A stretch of DNA of 35,529 nucleotides. It comes from Acidobacteriaceae bacterium (GTDB taxonomy: Bacteria; Acidobacteriota; Terriglobia; Terriglobales; Acidobacteriaceae). The stretch covers positions 1-35,529 of the forward strand of contig JANWJB010000016.1 in NCBI GenBank assembly GCA_025449575.1, given 5' to 3'. The notes below the pieces were generated by a model that was not told where the DNA came from, searched no databases, and worked only from the letters and a program-made list of their open reading frames with translations. A program made the position numbers and the translations under genes. Numbering within the stretch: position 1 is the stretch's first letter; the number at the start of each line of letters is the position of its first letter. Shown here piece after piece: positions 28,138 through 35,529 of the stretch.

Positions 28138-28311
28138 GCGGGCAGGAAGATTCTGCGAGGACACCTTCGTCATACATTCGGCACGCTGCAGAAGGCCAAT
28201 GGGGAAGATGGGAAGACTGTCCAGGAACTCCTAAGGCACGCGAACAGCAGGATTACGCTGGAGGTGTCCACGCAAGCCGTCACCTCGCACAAACCAGCCG
28301 CAGAGAGCAAG
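28138..28311 (+). pseudogene. Tyrosine recombinase/integrase C-terminal catalytic remnant
   Basis: GRKILRGHLRHTFGTLQKANGEDGKTVQELLRHANSRITLEVSTQAVTSHKPAAESK; HxLRH box retained, expected catalytic Tyr (VYTQA) is Ser (TCC at 28267-28269). Confidence 0.8.
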
Positions 28312-28312
28312 G

Positions 28313-28496
28313 TTCGCACGCATCGAACGCGAAGTGATCTCCCGCGGCATCGTCCTTTCCGTTCGGGATCTGTCTCGCAAGTTGATGCGCCTTATCCGCG
28401 CCTACTCTAAAAATACCTGCTCCTTCAAATGGAAGTACTCTAACCTGAAACGTCGTATCGCCGTATAACAATGAATTCACTGCGACAGGCCACTAG
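28313..28496 (+). pseudogene. IS630-family transposase C-terminal remnant
   Basis: FARIEREVISRGIVLSVRDLSRKLMRLIRAYSKNTCSFKWKYSNLKRRIA, then after a frameshift YNNEFTATGH*, the usual IS630 transposase C-terminal pattern. Confidence 0.75.
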
Positions 28497-28583
28497 ATCT
28501 CTCCCGCTGCCAGGCGTCACTTGCATGGATCCGAAGCCAGACAGTTCCATTTAATTCTGTCTCTATGAAAGCGCCGATATCCC

Positions 28584-29798
28584 TTACGCGTGCGGCGCAT
28601 AGCTCGCTTCAACCAGAACGTCCTCTTCCGCCGAGACTAAGGTTGCGGTTCCTATAGCGGAAAGCGGGCAATGTTCGATAATTTCGATTCCATAGCCTTC
28701 GAGCGCGACGATCCTGCGAGGATGATCTGTCAATAGCCGGATGCGCCGAAGACCGAGGTCGAGCAGGATCTGAGCCCCTATTCCGACTTCACGTTGTACG
28801 CGCCGGCGGTGCTCCGGGCTGGTGAAATCGTTCTCCTCGCGATGGAATCGAAGCTTATCGGTGCCATGGACGTTCTCGAATGCAAGCCCAAGCGAGTTCT
28901 GGTGGAGATAGATGAGCGCTCCATAGCCCTCATCTGCAATTCGCTGTAAGGAGGCTCGAATATAAGAGGCGCACTCGCACGACGTGGCTCGGAACACGTC
29001 TCCAGCGAGGCAATGAGTGTGCATGCGAACCAGCACCGGCGCGTCTGAGCGGCTTAAGTCACCGCGTACGAGAGCCACATGTGACTCTGCGTCAAGGTCG
29101 GAGCCATAAGCGATCATCGAGAATTCACCAAACTCGGTCGGCAATGCAGCCTCGCCTTTGCGATGAACACAGCGTTCCTGAGCCATCCGATAGCGAACTA
29201 ATTCTGCCACCGTGATCATCTTCAGTTCATGCTCCATGCAAAAGCCAATGAGATCCGGCACTCGTGCCATGGTCCCGTCGTCGTTCATGATTTCGCAAAT
29301 CACGCCTGCAGGCGTTAAGCTGGCCAGCCTGGTCAGGTCCACGGATGCCTCTGTCTGTCCGGCCCTTACGAGCACCCCACCATTTTGCGCCCGTAGGGGA
29401 AATACATGGCCCGGGCGACCAAGATCGGAAGGGCGTGCCTGGGGATCAATTGCACAACGGATGGTCTCGGCACGGTCATAGGCCGAGATACCTGTAGTGA
29501 CTCCCCGACCCAGGGCATCGATTGATTCCGTAAATGCGGTGCCGAAGCGTGCCGTGTTTTGTGTGCTCATCGGCTGCAGACGAAGGTAATCCAAACGTTC
29601 GCCTGTCATGGCGAGGCAAATAAGCCCGCGGCCATACTTGGCCATAAAGTTGATTGCTTCGGGAGTAATCCGTTCCGCCGCCATAGTGAGGTCGCCCTCA
29701 TTCTCGCGGTCTTCATCATCGACAACCACAACCATGCGGCCAGCGCGAATCTCCTCGATGGCTGTCTGGACATCGGTAAACGGAGAGCTTCTGTCCAT
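28584..29798 (-). CDS. ribBA: RibBA-like: 3,4-dihydroxy-2-butanone-4-phosphate synthase fused to a divergent GTP cyclohydrolase II domain
   Basis: [69 protein letters not shown]; second domain [17 protein letters not shown] and [40 protein letters not shown] 29798 with GAGG RBS chosen over the 29906 start. Confidence 0.9.
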   Translation of the reverse strand: MDRSSPFTDVQTAIEEIRAGRMVVVVDDEDRENEGDLTMAAERITPEAINFMAKYGRGLICLAMTGERLDYLRLQPMSTQNTARFGTAFTESIDALGRGVTTGISAYDRAETIRCAIDPQARPSDLGRPGHVFPLRAQNGGVLVRAGQTEASVDLTRLASLTPAGVICEIMNDDGTMARVPDLIGFCMEHELKMITVAELVRYRMAQERCVHRKGEAALPTEFGEFSMIAYGSDLDAESHVALVRGDLSRSDAPVLVRMHTHCLAGDVFRATSCECASYIRASLQRIADEGYGALIYLHQNSLGLAFENVHGTDKLRFHREENDFTSPEHRRRVQREVGIGAQILLDLGLRRIRLLTDHPRRIVALEGYGIEIIEHCPLSAIGTATLVSAEEDVLVEASYAPHA

Positions 29799-29950
29799 GA
29801 GATGACCTCGTTGTAGACACAGGCTGACGACGCGCGGAGAACGCCTGCCCATATTTGCCGCACTCCCGACAGCTATTGGCGCTCTCGGGCACATCGAACA
29901 GCGCACTCATTCGTCAGCTAACGACAATGTAGTGCGGAGACGGCCCGCAG

Positions 29951-29979
29951 TTGTCAGCATGCTGTCATCGGATTGTCAC
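29951..29979. promoter_or_regulatory. Pho-box-like array: three 7-nt direct repeats spaced 11 nt
   Basis: TTGTCAG-CATG-CTGTCAT-CGGA-TTGTCAC on the + strand; matches the 7+4 architecture of PhoB/OmpR-family operators (CTGTCATnnnnTTGTCAC). Confidence 0.55.
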
Positions 29980-30099
29980 GAGGTTGAGACGCGAGGTTGC
30001 AGCCACCAGCAATGATTTGCACGAAGGAGATATAGCAATTCTGGCCCAGACGCCTGAATGCCTCATGAAACCGAATACCCGTTCAACAAGGCATTGATG

Positions 30100-30831
30100 T
30101 CAGTGGAGGGAATAAGGCGATTCGCTGTCCAGGGGGTACTCCTGACCGTACATATCGCTATGAGGTATTGTTCCGGCGCCCGCTATCGGAGCCTTGAGCA
30201 CATTGAGGTTAACCGCGCGGTTCGAAAAATGCAGAGGACGGCTTAGGCCGTCGAGGAAGGACTGAGGCACGCCCTCGATCCAGACATGCAATTTGTAGTC
30301 GCCTGGAGGAATACCGCGAAGCAGGACTGAATCTTTTCCATCAGCTATCGCGTAGAGAGGCGTGCTGAGAGCGATGACGACAGCGCTCATTTCCGGATGG
30401 ATATTGCAGAATATGTAGGAAACGCCTGCCATCGAGAATCTTACCGACTTACTCGAGCCTGCCTCGTAAAGACCCAAATTAAATCGTTTTCCACCAAAGA
30501 GAGAAAAAACATTATGGAAGAAAGGATCTCTGTTAGGAAACTCAATGACACTTCCTACAGGGACTACTTGCAAATGGGGAATGAACGTGCGGTTCTTCTG
30601 GAGCAACGTGTAATGACCGTGAGGAGGGAACGAAAGAGCCGGTGTGCCTGTCTGCGGCTCCAGCCAAATCACGACCGGCACGGCGCGATGCTTTCCTGGC
30701 AGTGAGGAAACGATGCTAAGACGCAACTCCGCAGGCATGCCCGCTGCGCGAGGACTTTGAGTGTAGAGGATTCCAGGCGCCAACACCACAGCGTAGAGAA
30801 TCCACTCTCCGAATCTCCCTTTTCTCGTCAA
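30100..30831 (-). CDS. Secreted cupredoxin-domain protein (methylamine-utilisation/plastocyanin-like)
   Basis: Signal-like N-terminus; VIEFPNRDPFFHNVFSL...SYIFCNIHPEMSAVVIAL gives His, Cys, His, Met type-1 copper ligand pattern. TTGA start/stop overlap with upstream gene. Confidence 0.8.
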   Translation of the reverse strand: MTRKGRFGEWILYAVVLAPGILYTQSPRAAGMPAELRLSIVSSLPGKHRAVPVVIWLEPQTGTPALSFPPHGHYTLLQKNRTFIPHLQVVPVGSVIEFPNRDPFFHNVFSLFGGKRFNLGLYEAGSSKSVRFSMAGVSYIFCNIHPEMSAVVIALSTPLYAIADGKDSVLLRGIPPGDYKLHVWIEGVPQSFLDGLSRPLHFSNRAVNLNVLKAPIAGAGTIPHSDMYGQEYPLDSESPYSLH

Positions 30832-32435
30832 AATTGATATCCCGCTCCCAGACCGATGATATTGCTGCGCGCCGGCGAGCCAATAACCGGGGAACTCGTG
30901 AGGTGCCGATATTCCAGAGAGAATTGCAAATAGGCGCTGGGACTGTAGATTACATTGCCGGTATAGGTGCGATTTCTAGAAAGATTCTGATAGACAGGGC
31001 CACGTGAAACCGCATATTGTCGCAGCTCATCGGCGAAAGCATTGTCGATTCCGAAGGCAGCATTCAATTCGAGTCGTTCGGAGAGCTTCTCTTTCAATTG
31101 AGCCCAACCTCCGACATCGTCCAGCGGGCGGAAATAATAGCCGCCTGAATCGGTATCGATGCGGTAGGCGAAATCCTTGTAAGCGCCCCCCCCGAGTCCC
31201 CCGAGCGCCTGTCCACGATAGAAGTTTCCGGTAAACTCCAGACGAGCCGGCAGAAAAAGATGGGCATCGAGGGTACCTGCCCAGGAATCAAAGCTATGTC
31301 CCAGCGGACTGGAGGAATGAGGAGCAAAATATCCACCTACGCCGAAATGACTATGGTCTTTGTGGTGATTTACGATGGGCCCTCGAAGCTCAACACGCGC
31401 TTCGACACCGGGCCACCGGCTTTCCTCGGCGCTGCTCGGGGGAATTGCCGTAAAGATCCCGGAAGGGGGTGCGGTCGGCGATAGGGGCGCATCGCCGACA
31501 TCGATCAAAGCAGCCTGCAGCCGGACGCCATGAGAATCGGCCTGGCCGAAATCCTGAATGATGCCCACCTGCGGGTTCCAGCTCCATAGGTTGCCGGACC
31601 ATGCTAGGGCTGGTATGGCCACGGCTGTCAGCGAAGTTGGCACGTCCGGACTGAAGATTGGACGATCGAGCGCGAAATAGGCTTCCGTATGTTCCCATCG
31701 CAGGCCCGCGTGAGCGGTGCGCAGGCGGAGCAGAGTCGTATTGCTGTTATAGTACCCAGAATAAACCGCCGGCGAATTGCTGGACGACGGATTGCCATCA
31801 AAATCGACGCGAAGATCGGCGTAACTGCGTGCGCCAAACAGATGAGGCCCGCGAGCGTCGATCCCGAGTATCGTCTGGCGAACGGTGGCCCCGGTGCTAC
31901 CGGAGCCCGGAAGGGCGACTGTCGGCGTCGCCGCCATATCAACTGCGCTCGTATTTACAAAACCGTTCAGCAAAAGCAGGCCGGTAACCTTTACCGGATA
32001 TTTGGATTCACTCTCCACTTTTGATTGTGCCTGGGTCGCAATCTGAGACTCCTGCATTGCCTGGCGGTCGCGAATATCCTGGATCGCCGTAGAGGTGGCT
32101 TCGGGCTTAGCCTTAGAGGAAGAAGTCGAAACCGGAACAGAAGGCGGTTGCGTACCAGCGCTCGATCCGCTCTGCGATATCTCACGCTGCAATTCACTCA
32201 ATTGCTTCCGCATTTCGTCCAACTGCCGCTGTGACTGTTCCAGTTGAGTTTGGGTGCGGGCCATGGCGGCCGTTAATTTCTGAATCTGCTGTGATACGTT
32301 CTCTTGACTGGTGGCTTGGGCACAGACAGAATTCGTTGCAGATCCGAAAGCCACTATGAGGAGGGGCAGGACTCTCCATAAGCCTCGAGGATCGAGACCG
32401 GTTCGCCGAGTTGGATTATGTCCGCACATTCTCAT
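30828..32435 (-). CDS. Outer-membrane beta-barrel porin-like protein with N-terminal coiled coil (DcaP-like)
   Basis: Export signal, coiled coil (VSQQIQKLTAAMARTQTQLEQSQRQLDEMRKQLSELQREI), alternating beta-strand sequence, C-terminal GLGAGYQF ending in Phe. Confidence 0.7.
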   Translation of the reverse strand: MRMCGHNPTRRTGLDPRGLWRVLPLLIVAFGSATNSVCAQATSQENVSQQIQKLTAAMARTQTQLEQSQRQLDEMRKQLSELQREISQSGSSAGTQPPSVPVSTSSSKAKPEATSTAIQDIRDRQAMQESQIATQAQSKVESESKYPVKVTGLLLLNGFVNTSAVDMAATPTVALPGSGSTGATVRQTILGIDARGPHLFGARSYADLRVDFDGNPSSSNSPAVYSGYYNSNTTLLRLRTAHAGLRWEHTEAYFALDRPIFSPDVPTSLTAVAIPALAWSGNLWSWNPQVGIIQDFGQADSHGVRLQAALIDVGDAPLSPTAPPSGIFTAIPPSSAEESRWPGVEARVELRGPIVNHHKDHSHFGVGGYFAPHSSSPLGHSFDSWAGTLDAHLFLPARLEFTGNFYRGQALGGLGGGAYKDFAYRIDTDSGGYYFRPLDDVGGWAQLKEKLSERLELNAAFGIDNAFADELRQYAVSRGPVYQNLSRNRTYTGNVIYSPSAYLQFSLEYRHLTSSPVIGSPARSNIIGLGAGYQF

Positions 32436-34311
32436 CTGGCGTTACCTGATCGTGACGGTCATCGTCTGACGCATTCGAGTGATCCTGCACCGGAAGTTCG
32501 CGCGCCACCCTCATCTGGAAGATCGTCTCACCGGGGCGGCTGCTAAGCAAAATGACCTCCCCACCGTGCTCAACAGCAATGCAGTGCGCCAGCGTGAGCC
32601 CGAGTCCGGTGCCTTTCTGCTTCCCTTCGCTCACGAACGGATCGAAGAGACTCTCGCGAATTGTCTCCGGAACTCCTGGACCGTTGTCGATCACATTGAC
32701 GATTACCTGACCTTCCTGCGTCTCCAGAATGACCATGACTTTGGCTGACATTCCCATGCCACGGACAGCCTGGCAGGCGTTGAGCAGCAGATTAAAGATG
32801 GCGCTCTCGATCTGCTTCCTGTCAGCGACAACAGCGGTCTCCGTAGGTTCGCCATACTGCGTCGTCAGCGTTACCCCCTCCGCATCGGGGTGGGCCCGAA
32901 CCAGAGATGTCGCCCGTTCAAGCAGGGTTGCCATTAGCTCTGGCTGCCTCCTCATGCTGGCGCCAGTCCGGCTGAAGATCAGCAGCGATTCGATCATGTC
33001 CGTTGTACCGTTCACGGCTGCCCGGATATCACCAAAAATCTCGGCACGCTCCTTGGGAGAGAACCGATCCGAAGCGAGAAACTCCGCGTTCGCGAAGATC
33101 GCGGCGAGATAATGCCGGAGATCGTGAGAAACAGAACTCGCCATCCGGCCGATGGTCGCCAGCCGTTCGGATTCGAGCACCGCCTGATTCGCCTTCTGGA
33201 TCTCACCGCGCATGCTGGAAAAGGCAGCGCTCAAATGCCGCACTTCCCGCGTGCCATGGCGCGGCACACGGTGTTCCACGTCCCCAAGACCAAAAGCCCG
33301 AACACTCCGGGAGAGTTCTTCGAGCGGGTGTGTCACCAACCGCGAGATGACAATCATCAGCATCGTGCCCGAGAGAAGCACCAGAAAACCCGCGACAAAT
33401 ACCATGCGGTCGGTGCGGCTGATCGAACGCTCCGCAGGCTCGAAGGATTTCAGAACGACCAGCTGCAATGAAGATGTAGCTGTTGCGGAGAGATCCTCGG
33501 TGGCCGAGAGAAATTGAACATTTCCCAATTCGACCGTAGCAGGTGCCCGGGACATGCTGGAAAGCGCGCCAGATTGCCTTGCCAAACTTGCCTGCACATC
33601 TGGCGCAAGCGTGCTGGCTACAACTTGGCCACCGCTCAAAAAAGTCGCTTCAACTCCCGCGGGCTGACTGATTTGGCGGACCGTGCGCTCAATGGAAACA
33701 CCGCTCAAGACGTATCCCAACAGCGTCCCATCCCGGTCGCTACCGAAATAGAGGGGCCGTAGCGCACAGGCATAGAGCGATCCGCTATCGATCAGATAGT
33801 GCTTCGTCGGAGAAGCCAGCAGAGCCTTCATCCCCTGACGGAGGGTGTTGTCCGCAGGCGCTTTTTTGGCATAGGCCGCCACGACCCGGCCGCTCGGATC
33901 GGCCAGCATAAAAAGGTCTGTGCCACTGAGTTGCCAGAATTCGACGGCTCCATTCTGAATGGTGAGGTCGTCCCCGCTGGTCATCAGCGCCTTCAGCGTG
34001 GGCAGTTCGGCAAGAAGGGCATTCTGGCGCGCTAGGGCTTTGAGTCTGTCGGCCTGCAGGTTCTGGAAGGCAACGACCGAGCGATTCAAGTCCTGGGAAA
34101 AGTCGTTCGTCACCTGTTCCCTCAGTTGGTGGCGAACCAGCAAAACACTGGCGACAGTCACAAGGGCAATCACCAACGCCATACTGACGACAAGAAGCAC
34201 ATACGTTCGAAGACCCTGCTTCTCTTGTGTACCCGCTACCTGCCTGAGGGCTTCGCCTGCGGGACGCTGGACGGGATGAGCCTCATGGGACAAATTTGTA
34301 TCCTGCGCCAT
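32416..34311 (-). CDS. Membrane sensor histidine kinase (periplasmic sensor, HAMP, HisKA, HATPase_c)
   Basis: Two TM segments around a cache-like domain, HAMP (RLVTHPLEELSRSVRAFGLGDVEHRV), H-box GRMASSVSHDLRHYLAAIFANAEFL, N-box NLLLNACQAV, G-boxes DNGPGVPE and GTGLGLTLA. Confidence 0.95.
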   Translation of the reverse strand: MAQDTNLSHEAHPVQRPAGEALRQVAGTQEKQGLRTYVLLVVSMALVIALVTVASVLLVRHQLREQVTNDFSQDLNRSVVAFQNLQADRLKALARQNALLAELPTLKALMTSGDDLTIQNGAVEFWQLSGTDLFMLADPSGRVVAAYAKKAPADNTLRQGMKALLASPTKHYLIDSGSLYACALRPLYFGSDRDGTLLGYVLSGVSIERTVRQISQPAGVEATFLSGGQVVASTLAPDVQASLARQSGALSSMSRAPATVELGNVQFLSATEDLSATATSSLQLVVLKSFEPAERSISRTDRMVFVAGFLVLLSGTMLMIVISRLVTHPLEELSRSVRAFGLGDVEHRVPRHGTREVRHLSAAFSSMRGEIQKANQAVLESERLATIGRMASSVSHDLRHYLAAIFANAEFLASDRFSPKERAEIFGDIRAAVNGTTDMIESLLIFSRTGASMRRQPELMATLLERATSLVRAHPDAEGVTLTTQYGEPTETAVVADRKQIESAIFNLLLNACQAVRGMGMSAKVMVILETQEGQVIVNVIDNGPGVPETIRESLFDPFVSEGKQKGTGLGLTLAHCIAVEHGGEVILLSSRPGETIFQMRVARELPVQDHSNASDDDRHDQVTPDENVRT

Positions 34312-35020
34312 AGATTGTCAGCAGATGTTTCGGGTTTGCAGGATCGGACTCTAGCTTTTGACGCAATTTAAGGATCTGATTATCCACCGTGCGAGTGGTC
34401 GGATAAAGATTGTATCCCCAGACCTCGTTCAGCAGGACATCGCGTGTGAGCACTCGCTCAGCATTCTCGCTGAAAAACTTCAGGAGCTTGAACTCATGAG
34501 CGGTAAGCACGACAGAATTCCCGCCGCGACGGACCGTCATTTTCTTAAAGTCGACTTCGCAATCAGCGAAGCGATAGATCGTCGGCGGCGTGGGCTTACG
34601 CTGTCTGCGGATCGCTGCCTGAACGCGGGCCGTGAGCTCTCTTGGACTAAAGGGCTTGGTGACATAGTCGTCGGCCCCCAATTCAAGAAGTAACACCTTG
34701 TCCGCAACGTCCGTGATTGCGCTGAGCACCACAACCGGAGTCTCAGCAGACAACTGCTTGAATGTCTGACAGAGTTCTCGTCCGGAGATATTGGGAAGAA
34801 TCAAATCGAGTATGACCGCGAGCGGGTGTTCGCGGCGAAACAGATCGAGACCCGTCTGACCGTCGCCGGCGACAACGGCAGAGTAGCGCTCCTGACTAAA
34901 GACTCTGCGCAGAACCTTCTGCATACGTGGATCGTCTTCAATGATAAGGATGGCGCCCAGACTCACCACCGGTAGAATGTCGTTTTGGGCTTCTGTTGCC
35001 AATTGCATCTCTCGGATCAT
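34283..35020 (-). CDS. OmpR/PhoB-family response regulator
   Basis: ILIIEDDPRMQKVLRRVF, VILDLILPNISG (phospho-Asp), VVVLSA, YVTKPF; winged helix VVLTAHEFKLLKFF...TRTVDNQILKLRQKLE...TIYGAGYKF. Confidence 0.96.
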   Translation of the reverse strand: MIREMQLATEAQNDILPVVSLGAILIIEDDPRMQKVLRRVFSQERYSAVVAGDGQTGLDLFRREHPLAVILDLILPNISGRELCQTFKQLSAETPVVVLSAITDVADKVLLLELGADDYVTKPFSPRELTARVQAAIRRQRKPTPPTIYRFADCEVDFKKMTVRRGGNSVVLTAHEFKLLKFFSENAERVLTRDVLLNEVWGYNLYPTTRTVDNQILKLRQKLESDPANPKHLLTIYGAGYKFVP

Positions 35021-35085
35021 GATCTAGATCCTCACCAGTCTATTCTTGTCGAAACCGTCCCGTTTTCGCTTAAAATAAGCAAGAA

Positions 35086-35103
35086 ATTACAATCAGATGA
35101 CAA
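35086..35103 (-). promoter_or_regulatory. Pho-box-like direct repeat upstream of the response-regulator operon
   Basis: Minus strand TTGTCAT-CTGA-TTGTAAT (11-nt spacing) then TTCTTGCT and TATTTT (possible -10), about 66-83 nt upstream of the ATG at 35020. Confidence 0.45.
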
Positions 35104-35529
35104 TTTGGGGCTTTGGCTCCTGTTCGAGCTGCTTGTGCTCTTCTCTGCCTCGCCGCTCCAACTACGGCAAAGCTGCCTGTATGAAACTCGTGCGCTCGTA
35201 TCCCCCATTCCGAGGGTCATCTGTGACAATCTTCCGGAGAGTAGTGTCGTAAGAGAGCCGTGCGATGAGCGACAGCGAAGATGCTCGTACATTCCGAAAG
35301 ACGCCGCAAACATTTTTGCTTCGGCGATGTCGCCACTAGGATCGACAACTCTGTGGAAGGGTCGTCACGACGAGTGGCGTATCGGCTATAGCTTGAGGCG
35401 CGCTCTCTTCGGCTGTGTGCGCCTCTTCTATTAGGAGGCTGATCATTACGATTGACCACAATGGAAGCGAGAGATCTAACCGGTCGGTGTCCGCGATGCC
35501 GCGCACGAGAACGAACATCAAGAAGGCGA

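Noticed and set aside
29799-30050. Possible FMN riboswitch upstream of ribBA
   Set aside because: No RFN-element consensus blocks (AGGG...GGGGCAGGGTGA / CCGGCGGT) visible on the minus strand.
34985-35434. 149-aa plus-strand ORF and 80-93-aa minus-strand ORFs upstream of the response regulator
   Set aside because: No domain resemblance; overlaps the probable promoter region; not supported as coding.
1-35529. CRISPR arrays, tRNA or rRNA genes
   Set aside because: No regularly spaced repeat array and no recognisable tRNA or rRNA sequence on reading; a dedicated scan (tRNAscan-SE, Infernal) would be needed to be definitive.

Overview
The window looks like an Acidobacteriota-type (Terriglobia-like) chromosome segment; this is inferred from family content and was not verified by search. 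It has three parts. (1) About 1-18.9 kb is a large, mostly plus-strand exopolysaccharide or glycan assembly locus. It starts with the C-terminus of a BY-kinase (CpsD/Wzc type). It then has a Wbp/Wlb-like amino-sugar set (truncated nucleotide-sugar dehydrogenase, Gfo/Idh/MocA oxidoreductase, hexapeptide acetyltransferase, DegT aminotransferase), a Wzx-like flippase, a Wzy-like polymerase/ligase, glycosyltransferases, acetyltransferases, an epimerase and one opposite-strand secreted beta-helix protein. It ends with a Pgl-like group (GT4, initiating sugar transferase, GNAT, ATP-grasp, DegT). (2) About 19-28.5 kb is a gene graveyard around one intact Oar-like TonB-dependent receptor. The readable remnants are gmd and fcl (GDP-fucose pathway), an integrase-core IS transposase, a LysR regulator, an XRE regulator, an SDR, a DoxX-like protein, a tyrosine integrase whose catalytic Tyr codon reads Ser, and an IS630-type transposase tail. 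(3) About 28.6-35.0 kb, minus strand, carries a RibBA homologue with a degenerate GTP cyclohydrolase II motif and a tightly overlapping four-gene operon (PhoB/OmpR-type regulator, sensor kinase, porin-like protein, cupredoxin). TGTCA direct repeats with 11-nt (Pho-box-like) spacing lie at both ends of this operon. I see no CRISPR array, tRNA or rRNA. I do not see a clear-cut new defence-type system. The best novelty candidates are the mini-dehydrogenase amino-sugar set, the GNAT/ATP-grasp pair, and the regulator/kinase/porin/cupredoxin operon with its flanking repeats.
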